A stretch of 5,010 nt of DNA, from positions 1 through 5,010 of the forward strand of contig CALGTT010000161.1 of the NCBI GenBank assembly GCA_937901485.1, in the 5' to 3' direction. The translations under genes were made by a program, and so were the position numbers. This stretch comes from an uncultured Ruminococcus sp. GTDB lineage: Bacteria > Bacillota > Clostridia > Oscillospirales > Ruminococcaceae. Shown piece by piece: positions 1 through 5,010 of the stretch. The notes under the pieces were generated by a model. It saw nothing but the letters and a program-made list of their open reading frames with translations. It made no database searches and was not told the DNA's origin. Numbering within the stretch: the first letter of the stretch is position 1; every line of letters begins with the position of its first letter.

Positions 1-5
1 CATAT

Positions 6-58
6 CCCTCCCCCGCTTTGCGGGGGAGGTGCCGCCGAACGGCGGCGGAGGGGGCGGC
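6..58. repeat. GC-rich double-hairpin intergenic element
   Basis: Two perfect hairpins lie back to back. The first is a 10-bp stem pairing 7-16 with 20-29 around a TTT loop. The second is a 6-bp stem pairing GCCGCC (31-36) with GGCGGC (41-46) around GAAC. The trailing GGAGGG (47-52) can also pair with CCCTCC (6-11), so the whole block can fold as one larger cloverleaf. No T-run follows on the plus strand, which argues against a simple terminator for a gene to the left. The form is that of a dispersed palindromic intergenic repeat, but one copy cannot prove repetition. Confidence 0.55.
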
Positions 59-70
59 TCTTATGTTCTA

Positions 71-99
71 TTCAAGTTAAGGAACATCGCCAAAATAAT
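71..99 (+). promoter_or_regulatory. Candidate promoter of the lipoprotein gene
   Basis: A -35-like TTCAAG (71-76, 3 of 6 to consensus) and a -10-like AATAAT (94-99, 5 of 6) are separated by 17 bases. This places a start near 106, about 30 bases before the ATG. The -35 is weak and the region is AT-rich, so this is the best candidate rather than a firm call. Confidence 0.35.
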
Positions 100-114
100 T
101 TGATTGAGAATCAA
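100..114. promoter_or_regulatory. Short perfect inverted repeat in the lipoprotein leader
   Basis: TTGATT (100-105) and AATCAA (109-114) form a perfect 6-bp inverted repeat around GAG. It sits just downstream of the candidate -10 box and about 20 bases before the start codon. That position would suit a repressor operator, or a small hairpin at the 5' end of the message. No known regulator motif could be assigned. Confidence 0.3.
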
Positions 115-135
115 CTATGAGAAAGGAAACGGGCT

Positions 136-1575
136 ATGGACTACAGGAAAAAGTACCTCTGCGTGCTTGCGGTGCTGGCACTTTGCGGCGTACTTGCCGG
201 ATGCGGCGGCAAGCAGGCGGAAATATCGGGTGATGTACAGACCACGGCGGCTGTGCAGGACGAGGAGGACGAGGCAAGTCCGGAGGATTATCTGAAGGAA
301 ACGGACGATCCGGACGATGACAAGCCCATTGATCTTGACAAGATCGTGATCGGCACGCAGGAAACCAAAAGTACGACCAAGCCCGCACAGACCACGGAAA
401 CGGCAAAGGTGACGGGCACATCCGCGGATACCGCTGCCGCGCAGAGTGATGCGCAGGAAACACAGGCATCCTCCGCGGCACAGACCAATGCGCAGAACAG
501 CACGGAGGCACCGCAGGAGAGCCAGCCTGCCACAGAATCGACACAGCAGGTGACACAACCGGCAACACAGCCCCCGACGCAGGCAGCGACCCAGGCACCG
601 ACACAGCCGCCCACACAGCCCCCGACCGAGCCGCCGACAGAAGCTCCCACCGAACCGGTCGATCCGGAGGATGTGGTCATGGCAGTGATCGACCTGAGCA
701 CGATGAGCATTGACGGTGCGGGCGCGGCAGTGAATGGCAATGTCATCACCATCACGGAAACGGGTACTTACATTGTCAGCGGTTATCTGGCGGACGGCAT
801 GATCGAGGTCAACACCACACAGAAGGTCAAAATCAAGCTCAATGGCGCGGACATCACCAATTCCGCCGGTCCTGCGGTCATGGTCACGGATGCCAAGCGT
901 CTGACAATGACGCTGATCGAGGGGACGGTCAACTCCCTTACGGGCGGCAGTGTGGTCAATGACGGCGCGATCTGCACCAATGATACGCTGGAGATCAAGG
1001 GCGCAGGCACGCTCTATGTCAACGGTACGGTCGAGCACGGCATTTCGAGCGATGATGACATTGTCATCAAGAACGGCGACATTTATGTGAACGCAGTCAA
1101 GACGGGCATGATGGCGAACGATGACATCACCGTCAGCGGCGGCACGCTCCATGTGGTCGGCGGCACGAACGGCATGAAATCCAAGGGCACGATGCACATT
1201 GCCGGAGGCACGCTCTGGGTGACGGGCGGCCCGAAGGAAACGAAAAGCGGACTGTACTCCGCGACTTCCTTTACGGTGACGGGCGGTTATATCTATGTGG
1301 TCGGCTGTGATGCCACTGCCCCCGATCCGGCGACCTCCACACAGCACGCGATCGCGGTGAAATATGTGCCGTCCCTTGCGGGCGGCAGTACGGCGAGCAT
1401 CAGCAGCGGCGGTGTTTCCCTGTTCGATGCCTATTCCGACATGGCGTACAACACGATTTTTGTCTGCACGCCGGACATCTGGGACGGCATGGAATTTCAG
1501 GTGACAGCCAACGGCGCGGACTGCGGACTGCACACCACGGCTGGCATGATGACGAGCGTGACGGCAAATTATTAA
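136..1575 (+). CDS. Secreted lipoprotein with Cthe_2159-like carbohydrate-binding beta-helix domain
   Basis: This 479-residue protein is predicted to be anchored to the outer face of the membrane. It starts with KK and a hydrophobic segment (about 7-21) ending in a lipobox LAGC with Cys23 as the lipidation site. Residues 30-139 are acidic, then Thr/Ser/Ala/Gln-rich and probably disordered. Residues 140-175 are a PT/TQPP/TEPP linker. From about 184 the chain looks like the carbohydrate-binding family typified by Clostridium thermocellum Cthe_2159, with the signature NGADITNSAGPAV (236-248). Four beta-helix rungs follow (about 277-301, 302-323, 324-345, 346-365), each carrying a D/N-rich turn and a xxISGGTLxV-type strand. 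Members bind acidic or cellulosic polysaccharides. The ATG at 136 is supported by AGGA (124-127), 8 bases upstream. The gene stands alone and converges on mscL. The exact ligand is unknown, and no catalytic residues can be claimed. Confidence 0.85.
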   Translation: MDYRKKYLCVLAVLALCGVLAGCGGKQAEISGDVQTTAAVQDEEDEASPEDYLKETDDPDDDKPIDLDKIVIGTQETKSTTKPAQTTETAKVTGTSADTAAAQSDAQETQASSAAQTNAQNSTEAPQESQPATESTQQVTQPATQPPTQAATQAPTQPPTQPPTEPPTEAPTEPVDPEDVVMAVIDLSTMSIDGAGAAVNGNVITITETGTYIVSGYLADGMIEVNTTQKVKIKLNGADITNSAGPAVMVTDAKRLTMTLIEGTVNSLTGGSVVNDGAICTNDTLEIKGAGTLYVNGTVEHGISSDDDIVIKNGDIYVNAVKTGMMANDDITVSGGTLHVVGGTNGMKSKGTMHIAGGTLWVTGGPKETKSGLYSATSFTVTGGYIYVVGCDATAPDPATSTQHAIAVKYVPSLAGGSTASISSGGVSLFDAYSDMAYNTIFVCTPDIWDGMEFQVTANGADCGLHTTAGMMTSVTANY

Positions 1576-1623
1576 CAATCCGGCAGGATGCGCTGCCCCG
1601 AAAAAAGAGTTTTTTGACAAAAT

Positions 1624-1653
1624 AAGCCCCCGTTCTGCGTTGAACGGGGGCTT
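1624..1653 (-). terminator. Strong hairpin terminator, probably shared by convergent genes
   Basis: AAGCCCCCGTTC (1624-1635) pairs perfectly with GAACGGGGGCTT (1642-1653), a 12-bp stem with the six-base loop TGCGTT. On the minus strand it begins 3 bases after the mscL stop and is followed by TTATTTTG, a fair U-tract. On the plus strand the bases after it are CCATTATTTC, a weaker tract, so it may also end the lipoprotein message from the other side. Confidence 0.85.
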
Positions 1654-1656
1654 CCA

Positions 1657-2115
1657 TTATTTCTGGTTGTCAGCCTGTGCCTTGAGCAGATCTCTGATCT
1701 CTGTCAGAAGCTCCTGATCCACAGTGGGCTTAGGCGGTTCAGCGGGCTTTTCCTCCTGCTTGCGCTTGAACGCATTGATGAACTTGATCACTGCGAACAG
1801 GCAAACTGCGGTCAGCAGGAACGAAATGACGTTCTGGATAAAGCTGCCGAAATTGATGTACGGCTGGTTTCCCCACGGAATGGTGATGCCCAGATTATTG
1901 AAATTCACACCGGCGAGTACTGTGCCGATCAGCGGCGTGAAAATGTCATTGACAAGGGAATTGACGATCGCTGTGAATGCGCCGCCGATGATCACACCGA
2001 CTGCCATATCCAGTACGTTGCCCTTGGAAATGAACTCCTTGAATTCCTTTGCAAGACCGCCGGCGTTCTTTGCTGCGCCCTTTGCGGTGTCAAGCATCTT
2101 CTTGTCTTCTGCCAT
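1657..2115 (-). CDS. mscL: Large-conductance mechanosensitive channel MscL
   Basis: This encodes a 152-residue inner-membrane channel that opens under high membrane tension and releases solutes during osmotic downshock; the family works as a homopentamer. The diagnostic N-terminal block FKEFISKGNVLDMAVGVIIG (25-44) leads into transmembrane helix 1 (about 33-60), with the conserved VNDIFTPLIG at 55-64. A periplasmic loop (about 65-88, with WGNQPYINFG) follows, then helix 2 (about 91-116). The cytoplasmic tail has the usual KRKQEEKP region and ends in the conserved LLTEIRDLLKAQ (136-147). The start is set by AAAGGA (2124-2129), 8 bases upstream of ATG; reading further upstream would run into the preceding gene in another frame. 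Compared with E. coli MscL there are about 18 extra N-terminal residues (Ala/Lys-rich). It lies 34 bases after the zinc-ribbon gene and is probably cotranscribed with it. Confidence 0.96.
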   Translation of the reverse strand: MAEDKKMLDTAKGAAKNAGGLAKEFKEFISKGNVLDMAVGVIIGGAFTAIVNSLVNDIFTPLIGTVLAGVNFNNLGITIPWGNQPYINFGSFIQNVISFLLTAVCLFAVIKFINAFKRKQEEKPAEPPKPTVDQELLTEIRDLLKAQADNQK

Positions 2116-2149
2116 AATTTCTTTCCTTTCTGTTGCTTTTTTATGATAC

Positions 2150-3538
2150 TCAGTTATCTGCATCCAGCAATGCCTGTGCTGCGGCAGAAACTGAAGGATC
2201 ATCCACGGCTGTCTGTGCGTCCAGTGCACTGTCCGCTGCCTGCATCGTGCGTCTGGATCGCTTGTGTCCCTCCGCTTCGAGTGCGGCGATCTGTGCTTCG
2301 AGCTGGTCGTCATCCTCGATCACAGGAGTGTCCACATTCATTTCCTTATATCTTCTGGCGGCAGGACTGGTGTCACCGAAAAATTCATCCGGTGAAACGA
2401 TCCGCTGCGGCGGTTTCTTTGGCGGCGGTTCTTTTGCCTCCGCCTTCTTCTGCTTCTTTTCCGGCTTCGGTGCAGACTGTACGGGCGGTGCAGGCGGTGC
2501 TTCATCCCTGACGCTCGTCACCTCACTCGCGGACAGACTGATGGAAAACGTCTGTGCACTGGGCTTTGTGCCCGCGCTCATCGTGTTGTGCTTCGGATGA
2601 TCGCTGAAGATCTGGTTGAGCAGTTCCGTTTCATCCGGAATCGGTGCGGACGGCTCTGCTCCCTCCGCTTCCTCGTCCTCATCCATCAGGGATTCCGCGC
2701 TGACGGGCATCTCCTCAAAAGAGGATACCTGCATCGTTCTCTGTACCATCGGAGGTGCTGCCGGCTGCACGGGCTGCTGCATGGGCATTCCCTGCATCGG
2801 CGGCACGCCCTGCATCGGCGGCACACCCTGCATGGGCTGCTGCATGATCGGCTGCTGGGGCATCATTCCCATCTGCGGCATTGCATATGCCTGCATCGGC
2901 ACCATCGTGTAGATGGGATTTCCGTAGGCATCATAGCCCATAAACTGCGGCATCATCTGCATGTACATGGGCATTCCGTTCTGGTCATAGCCCATAAACT
3001 GTGTCTGCGGCATCATCCCCATCATCTGCGGCTGCATCATGCCCATCATCTGGGGATTCATCATCCCTTGCTGCATCATCGGATTCTGCGGCATTTCCGG
3101 ATGTTCGGGATTCGGCATCATCGGATTCTGCGGCATCACCGCAGGATTCTGCATCTGCGGCATCATTGCAGGATTCTGCATCTGGGGATTCTGCGGCATC
3201 ATTGCAGGATTCTGCATCTGCGGATTCTGCGGCATCATTGCAGGATTCTGCATCTGGGGATTCTGCGGCATCATCACCGGATTCTGCATCTGGGGATTCT
3301 GCGGCATCATCGCCGGATTTTGCATCTGGGGGGCTTGCTGCACCTTCCGGGGTGCTGCGGACTGCGGTGCGGCAGGCTTCGGCTGGGGTGCGGGCTGTTT
3401 CTGTGCCGCAGCGGGCGCAGGCTTCACGGGAGCTGTTTTCGGGGATTTTGCAGCCGCCTTCAGCGGCGTGCCGCATTTGACGCAGAATGCAAATTTGCTA
3501 TCATTATTTTCTCCGCATTTCGGACAAATCAAAATCAT
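2150..3538 (-). CDS. Zinc-ribbon protein with Met/Pro/Gln/Asn-rich tandem repeats, function unknown
   Basis: This 462-residue protein has no signal peptide or membrane helix and is presumably cytoplasmic. An N-terminal zinc ribbon has Cys5-Pro-Lys-Cys8 and Cys19-Val-Lys-Cys22, a typical four-Cys knuckle pair. Residues 25-70 are Ala/Pro/Lys/Gln-rich. Residues 71-139 are tandem copies of QMQNPAMMPQNP. Residues 140-270 stay Met-rich, with two copies of a QFMGYDxxGxPxY motif (180-192, 198-210) and three MQGxP units (236-251). The C-terminal part is acidic and then Lys/Pro-rich, probably disordered, with a SPDEFFG motif (382-388) and a short possible coiled coil (about 411-424). I prefer ATG at 3538 over the adjacent GTG at 3541, because AAGG lies 6 bases before the ATG but only 3 before the GTG. 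It is the first gene of a likely two-gene operon with mscL. I do not recognise a function; family-level identification stops at a generic zinc ribbon. Confidence 0.85.
   Translation of the reverse strand: MILICPKCGENNDSKFAFCVKCGTPLKAAAKSPKTAPVKPAPAAAQKQPAPQPKPAAPQSAAPRKVQQAPQMQNPAMMPQNPQMQNPVMMPQNPQMQNPAMMPQNPQMQNPAMMPQNPQMQNPAMMPQMQNPAVMPQNPMMPNPEHPEMPQNPMMQQGMMNPQMMGMMQPQMMGMMPQTQFMGYDQNGMPMYMQMMPQFMGYDAYGNPIYTMVPMQAYAMPQMGMMPQQPIMQQPMQGVPPMQGVPPMQGMPMQQPVQPAAPPMVQRTMQVSSFEEMPVSAESLMDEDEEAEGAEPSAPIPDETELLNQIFSDHPKHNTMSAGTKPSAQTFSISLSASEVTSVRDEAPPAPPVQSAPKPEKKQKKAEAKEPPPKKPPQRIVSPDEFFGDTSPAARRYKEMNVDTPVIEDDDQLEAQIAALEAEGHKRSRRTMQAADSALDAQTAVDDPSVSAAAQALLDADN
3122..3328 (-). repeat. In-frame 36-bp tandem repeats inside the zinc-ribbon gene
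   Basis: Six head-to-tail units encode QMQNPAMMPQNP (residues 71-139 of the protein). The second has Val for Ala, the fifth lacks the final QNP (27 bp instead of 36), and the sixth has Val for Met. Nucleotide identity between units is high, differing mainly at third positions. This points to recent duplication or ongoing slippage and recombination, and keeps the reading frame. Confidence 0.9.
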
Positions 3539-3544
3539 CACCGA

Positions 3545-3550
3545 CCTTTG
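3545..3550 (-). promoter_or_regulatory. Ribosome binding site deciding the zinc-ribbon start
   Basis: CAAAGG on the minus strand ends 6 bases before ATG (3538-3536). The overlapping in-frame GTG one codon upstream would be too close (3 bases), so ATG is preferred. Confidence 0.6.
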
Positions 3551-3597
3551 TTCTTTGTATATCGCCCAATTCCGTATTCATGATTGCAACTCAATTC

Positions 3598-3626
3598 ATT
3601 ATAGCATATTTTTGAGGAAATAGCAA
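3598..3626 (-). promoter_or_regulatory. Sigma-A type promoter of the zinc-ribbon/mscL operon
   Basis: On the minus strand TTGCTA (3626-3621, 4 of 6 to the -35 consensus) is followed after exactly 17 bases by a perfect TATAAT (3603-3598). The -10 is also extended, reading TGCTATAAT from 3606. The start point should be near 3591, giving an untranslated leader of about 50 bases before the zinc-ribbon ATG. This is the best promoter in the window. Confidence 0.8.
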
Positions 3627-3639
3627 GATATTTTTAGGT

Positions 3640-3660
3640 TTTGTACATTTATGTTACAAA
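3640..3660. promoter_or_regulatory. Imperfect inverted repeat upstream of the operon promoter
   Basis: On the plus strand TTTGTACA and TGTTACAAA flank a short T/A spacer, giving an inverted repeat with one unpaired base. It lies about 15 bases upstream of the -35 box, between the carboxypeptidase stop and the operon promoter. It could be an activator or repressor site, or a weak hairpin in the carboxypeptidase 3' tail. There is no U-tract, so it is not a convincing terminator. Confidence 0.3.
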
Positions 3661-3687
3661 GCAGGTATCGATCTTGTGCAGGTTGCA

Positions 3688-4797
3688 CTATTCTTCTGTG
3701 CTCTCCTCGGTCGCGGCGATCGTTTCCGTGGGGGGATCGGTGGAGATCACAGGGGCATCCGCGGTTTCACCCGTATCCACGGTGACAATGAAGCCGTCGG
3801 AATTGTTGCCGGACACCTCATAGGACAGGCTGCCGGGGACGGGAACCATCGTAGTGCCGAAGCTTGTGGATGCCTCCACATAGTACACCTCATAGATCTT
3901 GCCGTCATGATTGGTAATGGTGAGATGCTCCCCATCATAGGGATATTCCTTGAGCAGCTCCATATATTCCTCAAGGCAGAGTCTGCCGCTGGTCATATAG
4001 TAGGCATGGGGCTGACCGACATAGCGGTAATGCCACGGCTCATACTGGATCTGGGTGATGGAGGTCTTTTCCTCCGGATAGCGCAGAATGAAGCCATATT
4101 CATAGCAATGCTCATTGATCCATGCATACACGCCCGTGCCGTCATACTCATCATCTCCCAGCAGGCTCATATCCACACAGTAGCCCGTCTGGTGCTCGCT
4201 GTAGCCGGCTTTGGCAACACGCGGCGGTTCGTCCGTGCTCGTATCATCCTGCTCATCCTGTTCTTCCTGTTCCTTCAGTTCCTCCTGTTCCTCATCGTAC
4301 AGCTCCTGCTGACGCTCCTTGGAGCGGTAGCCGCTGAGCACGAGGAGGTTATCATCGAAGGTTTCTTCAAAGAAATCATCGAACATTTCCACAAGATGGT
4401 CAGCCACCGACTGCCGCACAAGAAGCTCCGCGTCACGCACGGAAAAGCTGTGGCTGTCCGCATTGAGCTTGACCTCATACAGGCTGACAAGTCCTTCCTC
4501 ACTGCCGCGGAACGGTTCATCGTGATTGACCAGCATCAGTGCGCCGTTGTAGACATCCAGATTCAGGTATTCCTCATTCTGATAAATGATCTTCGGGGCT
4601 TCTGTTGTTGCCTCAGTGGGCTGGTTTTCTTCATTGGAGATGGTATATGTGGTCGTCTGGTCAATGGCACTGCCGCCTGTAACAATGCGGTAGCCGCCGG
4701 CACCGACTGCGCCGACCAGAGCAACGGAAAGGATCACATCCAGAATGATAGGGCTGACCTTGTGTTCTTTCTTTTTTTTCGTTTTCGGTTTTCCCAT
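3688..4797 (-). CDS. Membrane-anchored D-alanyl-D-alanine carboxypeptidase, VanY type (peptidase M15B)
   Basis: This 369-residue protein is predicted to trim the terminal D-Ala from peptidoglycan stem peptides outside the membrane. A Lys-rich cytoplasmic start (3-13) precedes one transmembrane segment (about 15-36), with no cleavage motif seen, then a Thr/Glu-rich linker (48-68). The M15B motifs are all present: SGYRS (155-159), SEHQTGYCVD (200-209) and YGFILRYP followed by YEPWH (234-256). By family knowledge His202, Asp209 and His256 bind zinc and Glu253 is catalytic, so it should be active. A very acidic insert (168-190) lies between the first two motifs. After the catalytic core comes a beta-rich region (about 287-341) and a Thr/Glu/Pro tail (348-369). 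GGAG (4807-4810) sits 9 bases before the ATG. Vancomycin-resistance context (vanHAX, vanRS) is absent here, so a housekeeping wall-maintenance role is more likely than resistance. Confidence 0.93.
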   Translation of the reverse strand: MGKPKTKKKKEHKVSPIILDVILSVALVGAVGAGGYRIVTGGSAIDQTTTYTISNEENQPTEATTEAPKIIYQNEEYLNLDVYNGALMLVNHDEPFRGSEEGLVSLYEVKLNADSHSFSVRDAELLVRQSVADHLVEMFDDFFEETFDDNLLVLSGYRSKERQQELYDEEQEELKEQEEQDEQDDTSTDEPPRVAKAGYSEHQTGYCVDMSLLGDDEYDGTGVYAWINEHCYEYGFILRYPEEKTSITQIQYEPWHYRYVGQPHAYYMTSGRLCLEEYMELLKEYPYDGEHLTITNHDGKIYEVYYVEASTSFGTTMVPVPGSLSYEVSGNNSDGFIVTVDTGETADAPVISTDPPTETIAATEESTEE

Positions 4798-4830
4798 ACT
4801 GATACACTCCGTTTCTTTTGGGATGATTTA

Positions 4831-4847
4831 TGTCAGGTGTGATGACA
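4831..4847. promoter_or_regulatory. Short inverted repeat in the carboxypeptidase leader
   Basis: TGTCA (4831-4835) and TGACA (4843-4847) form a 5-bp inverted repeat with a 7-base spacer. It lies just downstream of the predicted transcription start. Its placement suits an operator, but the arms are short enough to arise by chance. Confidence 0.2.
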
Positions 4848-4858
4848 TACACATCTGT

Positions 4859-4867
4859 ATTATACCA
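4859..4867 (-). promoter_or_regulatory. Extended -10 promoter of the carboxypeptidase gene
   Basis: On the minus strand TGGTATAAT combines the extended TGn element with a perfect TATAAT (4864-4859). The hexamer 17 bases upstream, TTCCAT, is a poor -35, which is common when the -10 is extended. The start would be near 4852, giving a leader of about 55 bases before the ATG at 4797. Confidence 0.7.
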
Positions 4868-4936
4868 TATATTCCTGAAAAATGGAAGTCTTTTTTCAAG
4901 ATTTCCGCAAAATTTCTGCAAGAAGCATATCCTGCA

Positions 4937-4973
4937 CAGCTTGTCGAAAAAGTTTTCAGCTTGTAGAAAAAGT
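4937..4973. repeat. Two 17-bp direct repeats, period 20
   Basis: CAGCTTGTCGAAAAAGT (4937-4953) is repeated as CAGCTTGTAGAAAAAGT (4957-4973) with a single mismatch. The copies are separated by TTT. They sit upstream of the carboxypeptidase promoter in a stretch without a supportable gene. Confidence 0.75.
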
Positions 4974-4996
4974 CTTTTTCTGGGGTTAGCACCCCA
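4965..4996. other. Adjacent small hairpins at the right edge
   Basis: AGAAAAAG (4965-4972) and CTTTTTCT (4974-4981) form a near-perfect palindrome around one T. TGGGGT (4981-4986) and ACCCCA (4991-4996) form a 6-bp stem with loop TAGC. On the minus strand a GC stem followed by an A/T palindrome faintly resembles a terminator for a gene beyond the right edge, but the T-run is not adjacent to the GC stem. Confidence 0.4.
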
Positions 4997-5010
4997 AAGC
5001 CTGCCCCCAC

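Noticed and set aside
1582..1615. GGCAG/CTGCC hairpin followed at a distance by T6, as a separate terminator for the lipoprotein gene
   Set aside because: The stem is only 5 bp and the T-run is 12 bases away, itself paired with an A6 run. The 12-bp hairpin at 1624-1653 is a much better candidate.
115..1620. A 501-codon open frame on the minus strand, longer than the lipoprotein gene opposite it
   Set aside because: It is a GC-rich shadow frame: Arg/His/Cys-rich, with no recognisable domain and no good ribosome site. The plus-strand product has a lipobox, linker and a known domain.
2116..2313. Longer 218-residue start for MscL
   Set aside because: The added 66 residues overlap the end of the zinc-ribbon gene in another frame and look unlike protein. 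A strong ribosome site sits exactly before the shorter ATG.
2985..3480. Ser/Asp/Ala-rich repeat proteins in other frames on both strands
   Set aside because: They are further frame shadows of the same tandem repeat. Low complexity alone is not evidence of coding.
2588..3583. Plus-strand open frame giving a His/Arg/Leu repeat protein (RILHLGILRHH-type)
   Set aside because: It is the antisense reading of the 36-bp repeats in the zinc-ribbon gene, and the periodicity comes from that gene. It has no promoter or ribosome site of its own.
3688..4797. Vancomycin-resistance gene cluster
   Set aside because: Only a VanY-type carboxypeptidase is present. No ligase, dehydrogenase, VanX or two-component regulator lies in the window, and such enzymes are common housekeeping proteins in Firmicutes.
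3676..4842. 388-codon plus-strand open frame with hydrophobic stretches
   Set aside because: It is fully antisense to the VanY-type gene, which has all catalytic motifs. The hydrophobic runs are the reverse reading of its acidic codons.
4828..5010. Open minus-strand frames reaching the right edge, possibly the end of an upstream gene
   Set aside because: They run through the direct repeats and the carboxypeptidase promoter and show no protein family features. The codons fit repeat-derived spacer better than a gene.

Overview
The window reads as chromosomal DNA of a low-to-mid-GC gut Firmicute, most likely a Ruminococcus or another member of the Oscillospiraceae. The signs are a lipoprotein and a membrane-anchored carboxypeptidase with Thr/Glu/Pro-rich linkers, purine-rich Shine-Dalgarno sites, consensus sigma-A type -10 boxes (two of them extended TGnTATAAT), and a Cthe_2159-type carbohydrate-binding protein. 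This is inferred from style and protein families; no marker gene confirms the taxon.

Layout. Positions 1-60 hold a very GC-rich nested hairpin that looks like an intergenic repeat. It is followed by one plus-strand gene (136-1575) for a secreted lipoprotein with a beta-helical carbohydrate-binding domain. A strong 12-bp hairpin terminator (1624-1653) separates it from a convergent minus-strand block. Read in its own direction, that block begins with a VanY-type D-Ala-D-Ala carboxypeptidase (4797 to 3688). Next is a zinc-ribbon protein with a long Met/Pro/Gln/Asn-rich tandem-repeat region (3538 to 2150). Last is the large-conductance mechanosensitive channel mscL (2115 to 1657). The zinc-ribbon gene and mscL are 34 bases apart with no terminator between them, and they share a good promoter at about 3598-3626, so they are probably one operon. 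The carboxypeptidase has its own extended -10 promoter at 4859-4867. Positions 4937-4996 hold short direct repeats and small hairpins with no gene.

How the genes fit together. All the recognisable products act at the envelope: a surface carbohydrate-binding lipoprotein, a peptidoglycan-trimming carboxypeptidase, and an osmotic safety valve. The zinc-ribbon protein has no recognised function; being upstream of mscL in the same transcript is the only clue to its role.

I found no mobile element, CRISPR array, tRNA, rRNA or defence system. The least ordinary item is the repeat-rich zinc-ribbon protein coupled to mscL. The rest is mostly ordinary housekeeping and envelope content.
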